Source: Limnoperna fortunei (lineage: Eukaryota > Mollusca > Bivalvia > Mytilida > Modiolidae). Taken from it: DNA of 64,000 bases. The position numbers were made by a program, and so were the translations under genes. Positions 35,177 through 45,179 of this stretch are shown in pieces. The DNA lies in NCBI GenBank assembly GCA_944474755.1, contig OX104114.1, forward strand, positions 79,160,623 to 79,224,622, written 5' to 3'. Below the pieces are notes generated by a model, which was not told the origin of the DNA, searched no databases, and saw nothing but the letters and a program-made list of their open reading frames with translations. Numbering within the stretch: the first letter of the stretch is position 1; each line of letters starts with the position of its first letter.

Positions 35177-35747
35177 ACGTAATTTCAAATCGTTTGGAAC
35201 AATTGACTTGGGGAGTTTTTTACGTCCTAAGACAACTTAATGCCCTTGGTCGGACGGTATCATAATAATACAATTGAAATTATTATTTGTAAGTATATTT
35301 TTCTTTGATATTCCGACGATCATAACACCCCCCCCCCCCCCTCCTTTTTTACAGAGCCATGTGTCAATGGTTTTTCGAAAAGGTCAGTATACTGTTCATT
35401 ATGTTTTTCTTTTTTAATTGTTATTAAAATACGATGTACAAACATACCCTAAATTTGGAGCTTTTAGTTAAATAAAACAAATGCTTCCAAGTCAAATATG
35501 CAATCGAATATAGGCACTAAGCCTTTACACATGTCCATCGGCCCATTAACGTTCGATCGATATGGTTTATTAGTTTAATTATCACACTTAAAAAATTAAT
35601 TATAAATAATTAGTGCCGTGTTTATATACAATACTGTCTATTACATTGATCAATTTTATTAATATTTAATACATAATTGTCAAACAGCAGACGAACTCAA
35701 TAACTTTGTAATACACGTTAGCAACACAGGTAAAGTCAGTTGTTTAC

Positions 35748-35780
35748 ATCCGCCATATTACTTCTACATTTTGACGTCTG
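35748..35780 (+). promoter_or_regulatory. candidate promoter elements of the zinc-ribbon-like gene (YY1-like and CRE-like)
   Basis: About 100 bp before the start codon lies CCGCCATATT (35750-35759), a good match to the reverse YY1 core, followed by TTGACGTCT (35771-35779), a CRE/ATF-like site. An AT-rich TTATTATAAAAT stretch sits at 35846-35857, close to the ATG and more likely leader than TATA box. YY1 sites near the start are common in short housekeeping-type promoters. The assignment rests on motif and position only. Confidence 0.35.
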
Positions 35781-35872
35781 CTTGTGTACTCAATTACAAA
35801 TGTTAAACAGTGCAATTAATTTGATATTTTAAAACTTTAATCTTTTATTATAAAATACGAACTACAGCAAAG

Positions 35873-37649
35873 ATGTGTCGGTGGGGATGTTCTTTGACAA
35901 ATTCGGTAAGTTTGCTGTCCGTTTACGCTCTGTTTACCTAATTAGATAATCTGCTTTTTGTTAAAACGGTAGCGACATTTAGTCTTTAGTATTTAAAAAT
36001 ATATTTCAGGGTAAATGGCTAAAACGTACATGTTAATGGTGTGACAAATTCGAAATGTATTTTTTTTCTGAAATGATCGAGCACGATTTTATTGAGGTAA
36101 GAGTTCCATATGACACCCCCACTCCAAACAATGATTTATTTGGGTAGTATTGATCAGTACTAACAAAATGAAGTGTACTGCTGTATTTTAAACTTGTACT
36201 GGGTATTTTATTGTAAAGATATATAAAAAAAAATAAAAACATCACGTTTTTTTCATGATTGTACTTTTTGGAGTGGGGCTGCCATACAGAACTCTTCAAT
36301 ACTACAAGTACCTTTTTGTTCTATAAAAAAGGAATAGGTTAATCGATGTCACAAAATAGTATGCCTAGTGTATTGGATATGAATTATTTCTGACGTAATT
36401 GTGGGTGAATGTATCTTGAGTTTCCCTTACTTTTAAACATTATTATAGTTAACACGGAAGTAAAATACCCGAAGTCGTCGAATTTATGTGACAAATTTGG
36501 AAGGGGCCGTCTCGGACTTTTTTTTGGTGGGATGGTGATTGTTTGGTTTCTTGTTTGGCCAATATTTCTACTCTTAGAAATCATCTTTGTTTATCATTTA
36601 TATATGTGTTTGTTTTTAAATTTTTGATCTACAAATATATACGTGTCTTTGTAGGTTCATGCGAAATGGAAAACTTAATTTCAGATAAAAAAATTGCAAA
36701 TTGACATTATAACCACTGATTATAACGTATGGGGTACGTGAGACAAGGTAACAATATTAAGTACAGTTCATACTTAATCAGGTGTGCATCACATTTTATT
36801 TCCAGACATACATGTGTAAATGGTGTGGTACACGATACTGTAAAGAATGTCTAAAAGGGGAATTCTTCGGCGAAATGAAAGAAGCAACAAAGTGTAGAAT
36901 TTGTAATCAGGTATACAATCATAACAATATACTACAGAGGTAGATAAAATGGCTATGGGGAGGGGAGGTTCAACCCCCTCCCCCATCCCGACGACTACAA
37001 TAAAACATTTATATTTTTTTATAAACCATAGCATGGAAGAAATTACTTTTACGTCAATAATTTTAATAAATGTACGATTTTCATAAAGCTATATGTGCTA
37101 AGATCAGGTTGTTTGTTCGAGTGGTGCACACGTGTTTATTGCCATTTTCTGCAGTTTTTCAGCTATATGATGGAGTCCAGTTTTTTATTTATGAGGAAGC
37201 AAGCCAGAGTACGCGGTAATTGTCAGTTAAGGTAAGAGTGGAGTACACCCTGCCCGTTGTGAAGTTCTTGCCCACATCCTTAGTTTCGTCGTGCACGTGA
37301 TCACTTGAAGACGACTATCATTCAAAAATGTTTGGATTGAAACAACAGTAATAGTGCGCTAACCACCCTGTCAACTACCACTTGAACTTAAAAATTGTTT
37401 AACATCACGAATTTTTCCTGTGTGTGTAGTTCAACAAGATGTTTTGTGGAAATTTTAAAAATTCCTTTTTGTTTTGTTAAACAGCCAAGATGTCAAGGTC
37501 AAAGAGTGGAATATGTCCCAAGACCGAATAAACCAGAGGATGAGGATGGCAAAAATAAACGTGGGAGCTCGTCAAGATCCAGAAGTGCAAAGTCTTCAAA
37601 AAGCTCTAAAAGTAGCAAGGCCAGTGCTAAAAAGAAAAAGAAGAAATAA
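35873..37649 (+). CDS. three-exon gene for a 100-residue cysteine-rich zinc-ribbon-like protein with a Lys/Ser tail
   Basis: Coding exons are 35873-35905 (11 codons), 36806-36910 (35 codons) and 37485-37649 (54 codons plus TAA). Donors are GTAAGT and GTATAC; acceptors are TTTCCAG and AAACAG; both introns are phase 0 (900 and 574 bp). The start ATG has A at -3. The 100-residue product has nine cysteines: C2, C6, C15, C18, C23, C26, C41, C44 and C49. They form C-x2-C-x4-C-x2-C-x14-C-x2-C-x4-C preceded by C-x3-C, enough to bind two zinc ions. Residues 50-66 are polar with YVPRPNKPEDED; residues 67-100 are Ser/Arg then Lys rich, ending in six lysines, which suggests nuclear or RNA/DNA contact. 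There is no signal peptide or membrane segment. The spacing of paired cysteines resembles treble-clef/FYVE-like folds, but I do not recognise the family and assign no function. Canonical AATAAA is not seen within 300 bp downstream. A SINE and a MITE lie in its introns. Confidence is high that the exons are real, low on role. Confidence 0.72.
36098..36297. mobile_element. short inverted-repeat (MITE-like) element inside intron 1 of the zinc-ribbon-like gene
   Basis: Arms at 36099-36128 and 36267-36296 are inverted copies of each other, about 30 bp each with few mismatches. Both contain the block CCCCACTCCAAA, or its complement, at the inner end and AAGAGTTC at the outer end. The roughly 140 bp between them is AT-rich with no coding sense. 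The element is about 200 bp and lies wholly within intron 1. No clear target-site duplication was found. Confidence 0.5.
37115..37390 (-). mobile_element. tRNA-headed SINE (family A), minus orientation, in intron 2 of the zinc-ribbon-like gene
   Basis: The reverse complement shows a tRNA-like head (GTGGTTAGCGCACTATTA, the GATCACGTG block) and then the family body GGGCAGGGTGTACTCCACTC. The tail reads ACTGGACTCCATCATATAGC followed by GAAAAACTGC. It aligns by eye with the copies at 32988 and 59768 but is diverged, and the B box region is eroded. No target-site duplication was identified. Confidence 0.65.
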
Positions 37650-37949
37650 CTATAAAAATATTTCCAGCAATGTATTAGGTGCAATTTATTGACAATTAGA
37701 TATTCTGTCTATAGAATAGCTTCAACGAAACTGATGACAAATGTGACACTCATTTCTTTTTTATATTTGTATGTATAAGTGCCTTGTTAGTAAAACATGC
37801 GTCATAAACATATGAATTTTTTTATCTATAAAAACTGACAGAAATCAGTATTTTCATAATTTAAATGGAAATTCGAAGCTTATTTAGAAATGAATTGCTT
37901 TGTAATGAGTCAATAACTCAATTGAAATGGATTTAATTTGTTTCCTACC

Positions 37950-38020
37950 AATTTCAGCAGTTTGTTCAGATAATTCGTGGCGTCCAGTTTAAATCGAAAA
38001 GGAATACAGTACCCGAAGAC
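37950..38020 (-). mobile_element. degenerate 3' fragment of SINE family A, minus orientation
   Basis: The reverse complement carries AAACTGGACGCCACGAATTA followed by a degenerate CTGAA...CTGCTGAAA tail, and upstream the remains of the CGGGTACTCCGG block (seen as AGTACCCGAAGA on +). It lies about 300 bp downstream of the stop codon of the zinc-ribbon-like gene and may be part of its 3' UTR. Confidence 0.45.
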
Positions 38021-38197
38021 AATGCAAAGAAACGCTACAATATTTGTAAAGTAACGTGTGACTTGAACACACCTTTTCCAGATTAATTCACAACCAAAGT
38101 GTTGGTCCGTCGGTGTAATTGAAATGGATATGAAAGTAGTATTAAATTTATAATTATAATTTAAATATTTATGGTATTTGTTGTGTTTTTGTTTATA

Positions 38198-38250
38198 TGT
38201 TCCGCCAGCGAAAGTTGGGGACATAGAACGATCCGTTTGTCCCAATTCAG
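38198..38250. repeat. fragment with GCCAGCGAAAGTTGGGGACA motif
   Basis: This is the second copy of the motif found at 15093. It continues ATAGAACGATCCGTTTGTCC, in the style of the CCGTCCGTC repeat at 52.5 kb, so the two may belong to the same dispersed family. Confidence 0.5.
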
Positions 38251-38489
38251 TTTTACTGTTGAAGCGTTTTTATGAAGTTGACTTCATGCAGTTTAATACA
38301 CAGTTAAAACATAATGAAATCTCTTCACTGGCGAAAGTCTATAGTTATGTGCTAAATATTTCACACCTAAGCATAGCGAAATGGAGAAGAAAAAATGGAT
38401 GTTTATTTATATCTACACGAAATTCGCATTCTTCAAGGCATGCATACTTATTAAGCTCATATTGATTTGTGCATTTGCAGTCTTCTTGT

Positions 38490-38770
38490 TGGATTTTAAC
38501 GTCCCACACTGATAAAAAAACATCCTTGGTCGGACGGTTGTTAAGTGTTAGTAGTCCATGAACTACACCATGGTGGTTTTGTCGACGTCCAGCTTTCTTG
38601 ATACCTGGCCGAAGAACTCGGCAGCATATGTGCTACTAGCATCTGGGCTGCTCCGATGTAACTTTGGCATACTCCAGTACCCCCACATGGGTAGAGCGTT
38701 TCCGCACTCTGACCGTCTTGGAAGTCTTACGTCTACACAATCTGGTGTAACTAACCTGATTTATAGGTTC
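38490..38770. repeat. moderately GC-rich dispersed repeat fragment
   Basis: TTTTAACGTCCCACACTGAT and CCTTGGTCGGACGGTT are shared with 35229-35268 (TTACGTCCTAAGAC, CCCTTGGTCGGACGGTAT). The rest (GTCGACGTCCAGCTTTCTTG, CGGCAGCATATGTGCTACTA) is above local GC and has an 88-codon + frame. It reads more like a SINE body than a gene; no tRNA head was found. Confidence 0.4.
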
Positions 38771-39787
38771 CTGATACTGGTGAAGTACCATAATCGTAAT
38801 GCAATCAGAAGTAAATACAGGTAACAAAATCCGGGCCTCAAAAATCCCATTTCACGTGTCATGTACTTTACAAAACATCATTACTAAATTTATAACCTTG
38901 GTATCTTTGATGACATTTTATTGACATCTGGAGATTATTTCAATAAAGCTGAATTATGCTGTCAGAGGTTATAAAACTGTCAGCAAGCTCAACTGAATAC
39001 ACGGTCTATGAGTCCATTGTCAAAACAAGTATATGATTGTATACAGAAAATTTTAATTGCATATATAAATTCGATTTAGTGTTTGCAGCTATTTATCATA
39101 AAGCGGATGCAACTATTAACGGTTATAAGGTTTTTCCACATTCTTCAAATTTTTCATGTCGACGATTGCGACAGTTCTCGCTGATAATCAGCTGACCCAA
39201 AAACTATAAAATATCTAGACATCAAACTTCGTTTTTTCTTTTAGCCGATTTGAAACTGAATATAGACAACAAATGCAACATATAATCATATAAGAAATAC
39301 ATACAAGCAGATTCTTGATTGCAAACATTTTAAACTGTAACCAAACTGATTCACAATATAAGTTCTGGGAAGGTCCTCTTAAAATTTTAGGTTTTTGATG
39401 CCAATTTGAAATTAAGCTGTCTGCCATTACTCATAGAAACTTATGGATAATACACGTCGACAAAGTCTTGTGAACCACAGCAGTAAAATTATAGTTTGCG
39501 GTTTTGGGCTGACCGTTCAAGATGGTCGCCGATCATCATATTTTAACATAGAGCATTATGGGACATATTTGAATAAATATTACTGTATATAAAACCACCG
39601 TCTTAAAGAAAATGTGACCTTGACATATAATATTTTCAAACAGACTGTCACAATTCATTTTTTATCGTGCAGTTGTGTATTTGAAAGGTACCGGTTAATC
39701 TGGCTATCACGAAATGTTTATAATAGGGAAAACCAATCATAATTAGAAATACGAGGAAATATGCAAGGCAGGTGAAGTAATCTAAAT

Positions 39788-40480
39788 GGTGACATTCCAA
39801 ATTGCCGAATTTCAAATTGCCGATTCCCAGATTGCCGCGTCCATTTAGCCGACACCCAAATTGCCGATTTTTTCAGATTTCTGTTTTCAAATATAATTTT
39901 CAATTTGCCGAATCCTTTTTGCCGACTTCCAAATTGCCGAATTGTTTATGTCGAAGTCGAATGAAACAAAATGCCGACTTCTAAATTGCCGATTTCCGAT
40001 TGAAAATGTATGCAGTGTTCTAATTAGATAAAAAGTTAATTAATAATTAACAATTGCATTGAATGCTTTAACAACACATACACGCGGCTTGTCCATATAA
40101 GATTTTGCGGTAGGGTTTGAAAATAAATGTTTTATATGCAGTGCTGAAATAAATAATATACATATCAATGTTTGTATATTTATTATTGGTTTGTTACTTA
40201 TTTTGTTGAGTGTATATGTTACACATTGACACACTTCCAGAAACGATCATGTACTTCTGTCGTGGTTCTGTCGTTATAATCCGATACATCCATAATAATA
40301 ATGTTAACATGATAGATGAAAATAAACCACATAAACAAGAATTCGGCAAACTGGGTTCGGCAATTAGGGACTCTCGGTAAAAACTAAAAATAAAAAAATG
40401 TCGGCAAACTGGGGTTCGGCTATAAGGACTCGGCAACTTGGTGATCGGCAATTTGGGGTTCGGCAATCTGGCATGAATTC
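39788..40480. mobile_element. 693-bp foldback-like DNA transposon with subterminal tandem motif and 8-bp target-site duplication
   Basis: The left arm (39788-40003) contains about ten degenerate repeats of ATTGCCGA in + orientation. The right arm (40341-40480) contains about eight in reverse (TCGGCAAT). The first 22 bases of each end pair imperfectly (GGTGACATTCCAAATTGCCG versus GAATTCATGCCAGATTGCCG). ATCTAAAT occurs directly outside both ends (39780-39787 and 40481-40488). An 8-bp duplication fits hAT or P-type insertion. The central 337 bp is AT-rich and encodes nothing; no transposase is present. Confidence 0.78.
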
Positions 40481-40489
40481 ATCTAAATA

Positions 40490-40815
40490 GAGAAGGGGCA
40501 AGATCTTTTCTGTTAATGTGTTTTTGGCTTTTTGACATGTGTGTTTTTTGGAAAATAAAGCAACTGTTAATTGTTTTCAACCCTTTGCTGTTATCTGTTT
40601 TCTTAAAAATTGACATTGTTGTTAACTGTTAAAATGAAAATAAAAACCCTGTTTGATGTTAATAGTATTGCCCTTCAAAGACCTTCTGCTGTTATCTGTT
40701 TTTTTCGATTTTTTTCTCATGTAAATTGCTGTTATCTGTCATTATTTCAAATTTACTGTTATCTGTTTTGGGAAAAATAAAAAATTGTTAACATGTTAAT
40801 GAACCCCCTTAAACG
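40490..40815. mobile_element. repeat built on CTGTTATCTG motifs
   Basis: CTGTTATCTG is exact at 40588, 40689, 40729 and 40756, with variants (CTGTTAATG, CTGTTAATTG, GTTAACTGTT) between. The segment starts GAAGGGGCAAG and ends TTAATGAACCCCCTT, so the tips are weakly inverted (AAGGGG/CCCCTT). It abuts the foldback-like element. It looks like a non-coding repetitive element of unknown class; similar wording is familiar to me from bivalve DNA but not checked. Confidence 0.5.
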
Positions 40816-41884
40816 CCCATCTTAGAAATGAAAGCTCGGATTGACAGTGAAAAAGGTGACAACCATTCGATCAGAATGAATAGTTTTAAAACCACTTCCA
40901 TGAATCTCTGCACTAAAATAGCACGACGTTGATATTGTAAGAGGGTCATCTTGTGTCCAAGCAATATAATGAGTGACCGGCAAAGTATGAATAAATGCAT
41001 AAGACAAGTTTATCCGCCTCTGTGTATAAAAGCTAATTTCACCAACGATACAGTTGACTACGCACGTAAACGTTTTCCAAGCAAGTTTGCACAACTTCTG
41101 ACAAACGATGCACACGTTAAAAACATTTAAAATCCAACCCTGATACTAAAACTTGGGATTTTAATAATCTGTTTTGAGATTTTAGAGTATAATTTATGTA
41201 TTCATGCAGTTTCATTTTTGATGTTTTGATAAATGAAGTATTTAAACAAAAAACAAATAAAACTCACATTATACAACAAAGAACCTACGGTATATAACAA
41301 AGAATCCCACGGCAATTAAGAATATTTTACTACTTAGGACAAGCTATGAGTTTTCATAGTTTCCGGTACTAGCTGTTCTTTAAGTAGGGTAAAGTAATGT
41401 ATTCTTCCAGGTTACTCATGAGTAAGCCAAAGAAAGGTCGTAGTTCCAATTTAAATAGTAAATACACAGTGTGGTACAGATGTACGTGTATCCACTCGTC
41501 TTAATGACTTAACCTAAATGGGGTAGGGCTTTGGGTGGAAAGGGGGTGGTAACTCATTACGGTATTGCCCAGATGGCTATAGTTTGAAAAAAAAATTAAT
41601 AAAGTTTAAGAATAAACGTTGTTGTGATTTACCATTATTTCGTATATCGTGCTCTCCTCTTCGTAATTTTATTAAAAATCATTCAGTTTTATAACGTTGT
41701 GCGCCCCTATAAGACTATAAAATGTGCGTAGTAATACTGAAATCGATGCCATTAGTTCCATAGTTTGGGAATCAAGAAAATAATTATAACGTTAATAACA
41801 AACGAAAGTTGATGGAACAAATGGAAGTCAAAGAGTGGGGTATCATCAGGGAGTATTAGTTGACAGTTTACACTTTTCCATATA

Positions 41885-42330
41885 TTGAAACTTAAAAAAA
41901 GAAAGTTATTTCGCGCCTTAATAGACTTTGAAAAGGCTTTTGATAAGGTTTGGAGAGAAGGACTTTTCTACAAAATGTTGTCAAATAATATCAATGGCAA
42001 GATGTATAATGTTATTAGAAGTATGTATGACAATATAAAATCATGTATCTCATATAACAACTGTATGTCTGGATATTTTGATTGTAATAACGGCGTGAGA
42101 CAGGGGGGAAACTTGTCGTCTTTTCTTTTTTCGTTATTCTTAAACGACTTAGAAACTTTCTTCGAAAATAAAAACATAACAGGACTAAAAACTATTTCTG
42201 ATGACATAGAACACAACCTAGACATTTTCTTAAAACTTTTTATTATGTTATATGCCGATGATACTGCATTATAAGCTGAGACAGCAAATAATCTCCAAGT
42301 TCAACTGGATGCAATTGCAATCCTTTGATA
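41885..42330 (+). pseudogene. LINE reverse transcriptase fragment
   Basis: The 129-codon frame contains LIDFEKAFDKVWREGLFYKM (motif A with catalytic Asp), GVRQGGNLSSFLFSLFLND (motif B) and LFIMLYADDTAL (motif C, YADD). Immediately after the TAA the same frame continues AETANNLQVQLDA, so the stop is an inactivating change, not the natural end. The 5' and 3' parts of the element are absent. It is a different lineage from the 23.6-kb LINE, which has lost precisely this domain, so the two cannot be aligned here. Confidence 0.85.
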
Positions 42331-43499
42331 TCTATTGGTTGATGTGATTATGTATTGGAAATTCTATTGTTCCTTCAGATTTGATTTTGACTTTGAATAG
42401 TCTTGTACTTAATATTTTTCACTCTGGTCTATTGCTGGTGGACATCTTGATTCTTGATAAGTAAGTTCGTTTTATTTCTTCTAATAAACACATTTATTTC
42501 ATACTTAAAAAGTTATGTGTGAAATTTTGAATAAATGTGCCCTTTGAATGATTTTTGAGTGAATAAGTTTATTTAAAATAATAAAAACATATAAAACAGG
42601 AATCTATAAATCAAATAGTTGTACTAGTCCCAGCATAAAATCACTAAACTGATTAACTTTATTGACAGAGTCAATAACATTACAAGAATAAAACTATTTT
42701 TTTTTATAATTTAATTTGTAAACTTGATAAATATTCAATTTGAACCATTTTTGCACATTTCAAGTTAAGTGACTTGGAATATTGGTTTTATTCAGAATAA
42801 TCAGATACATGTACACATAAAATGTGTATCAAAAACAATACTAATAAACGCATTATTTATCACAGATTTTGTCAAAACTGATGAATTACTTCATTGTACT
42901 GATGAAGTATTCTTATATTTTGTGCGGAGGACCCTTGTACCTCAATAAATTGTAGGTTTTCTGTTTAATTGTATTTATGTGTGTTGTTGTGAATAATTTG
43001 TTTAATATGTCAAAATATTATATAATGTTATATTTTATATTTTGTATTTATATTTTAGGGTCATTTATGTTATATTTACGAACTTTGGACATAAAACAGA
43101 CATAATAAATACTGGACATAATCCTGAAGTGTTTGTTGTTGATAAAGGCAAAGAAGCTACCGGTTACATTTGGTCGATCTTATGCTCCTCTTGTTGATCC
43201 AAAATGGGGCAAATTTAAAGCAACAATAAATCACAGTTAATCACCATTTTGAAATTTGGTTGTGTTTTCATTTTGATACGGTAAATGTGGACCTAAATTA
43301 GAACGAAAGTTTAAGCTAGGAGCAGTCAGTTGTCGTCTGTTTGAAACTTTTCGGGCCATGTATATTGCGCTTAAGGCAATACAAGTCTCGCGGTATGTCA
43401 GAACTCCATATTAAAGTACATGTTTGTTTTTCAAAGCGTTTGAAAGATGTCATATTAGAATTGTCTGTTCATACTGCGTTTTCGGACAAAACTCAAAAA
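42331..43499. other. no gene seen
   Basis: AT-rich DNA between the LINE RT fragment and the 157-bp-core element; the frame at 43341-43556 is partly made of the element itself. Confidence 0.45.
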
Positions 43500-43862
43500 A
43501 CGTTTGCATTTGATTTCAATGAAACTTTAAGATATTATAACATATCAGGTGGGTAAGAAGCCTATTGATGCTGTAGGAATTCCATAAATGGTCATGGTCA
43601 CCAGTCGACAAAAAATGTTAGAAATTTTTACACAAAAAAGTCTGCAAAATTTCAGCGCAGGTATCAGTGATCGCTAGATAAACTTTGTCTAGTTTTATTG
43701 GGTTGGGTTTACCCACCTTTAGATTTTGCTTTTGTTTGTTTGTTTGTTGTTTCTACTTTGTGCTGTGTTTCTTTGAGGTGTTGACATATCCTTTTCCTGT
43801 TTACCATTTATTTACCTTTTTTATTCAAAACGAATTGTTAAGAGAGTGCATAAGAGTTTATA
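43500..43862. mobile_element. second copy of the 157-bp-core element, one core unit
   Basis: 43505-43660 matches the third core unit of the 49-kb copy (CATTTGATTTCAAT, ACATATCAGGTGGGTAAGAA, GCCTATTGATGCT, CACCAGTCGACAAAA). 43660-43855 matches its right arm through AATTGTTAAGAGAGTGCATA. Upstream of 43500 the homology ends, so this copy carries one core unit where the other has three. Confidence 0.65.
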
Positions 43863-44940
43863 TTTCTTCTTTTTAATACGAAATATTTCAGAAGAAAAAA
43901 TACATTGCTAACAAGGGAGGTCTCGGAAATTTGGAACAGCCAAAAATAAATTTTTTGCCATGTAGGTATGAAATTTAAAATTTAAATATTTTCGTATCAG
44001 AATCGAAATGATTCAAGGCTGTCCAATTATATTCATATTTTTTTTAAATCGGCATGTATTATATTTATTCATTCTATATAATGCCTACCCATATTTAAAT
44101 AATCAATCAAATTGGGACAACCATTAATTATTTCTGAATTTAAAACATAATTTATGTACATTGTAGGAAAATTCAGTAGACTTGCGAGCTAGCAAAAACT
44201 TGGCTTAGTCTTCCGTTCTTTATGTTTTAAATATTGTGCATATGTACATATTTATTGTGATTATAAAAAAAATCGTTGTTGTGTCGGTTTATATCGTCTA
44301 TCGGAAGAACATATGTTGCGGTCTAATTTGTTTTAACGTTAGCGAGTTGTAAAAACATGAAAGCAAAGTATGCCTGAGATGTACTGAGACCTTAATAGTA
44401 CAGTCTTGTTACATGATATTGTCTGTAGTTAATCTGTTATCAGATATAACGAAGAAAAGTTGAAATGAATTTATTTTTTTAAACGAAAATTATTTCATAA
44501 TAATTCATTGAAAAAAAACTCGTTGTCATATGAAGCCTTTTGGTGGAATACACCAAACGTTGCGCAGGTTGGAGTTAAGGAAATTACATTTGATTAATTA
44601 TTAACAATAAAATCAATAACAGCAAAATTGAACTTGTCTTTGTTTAAATAACGTAAAATTTTTTAAAAATCTGTGTTTTTTTCACGCACTGTAGCGTACC
44701 ATGTTCCTGCAGAAGTCGGAACTAATATACTGTCACTGACAGTCATGTCAAATTTGCTTTTTTACTGCAAATGCAATGTGAACACAACGCTTGCAGGAGA
44801 CAACAGGTTTTTTATTCCTTAGTCTAAAACGTTTGATTGGTTGGTTACCTTTCTTAACATCCAGCAGAACTGTCAGAACTTTCAGAACTTAATTTTCTCC
44901 TCCCAGACACAATACAGTGCAACATGAGGTACAAATCGTA

Positions 44941-44944
<4 letters not shown>

Positions 44945-44977
<33 letters not shown>

Positions 44978-45178
44978 AAAGGAAGCTACCAACCAATACA
45001 CTTACTAAGTATCGGATCGCCAATATGACGATACAGCATAAACAAAAAAATAATATATAAGTCTAGAGAATTATGCAACGATACAAATTTAAAGAAGTTT
45101 CTACTATAAAATAATTATATTAATAAATATGACAAAATTTTCGCATAATTCTCTAGACTTATATATATATATATATAT
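44945..45178. repeat. (TA)n tracts and a 24-bp perfect inverted repeat
   Basis: (AT)n runs occupy 44945-44971 and 45161-45178. The arm at 45053-45076 (ATATATAAGTCTAGAGAATT plus ATGC) is exactly complementary to 45143-45166, with a 66-bp loop. The structure may be a small palindromic MITE; no target-site duplication is assignable because the flanks are themselves TA repeats. Confidence 0.75.
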
Positions 45179-45179
45179 G

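Noticed and set aside
37910..38245. 111-codon minus-strand frame downstream of the zinc-ribbon-like gene
   Set aside because: It overlaps a reversed SINE fragment and a dispersed repeat end; no independent coding signal.
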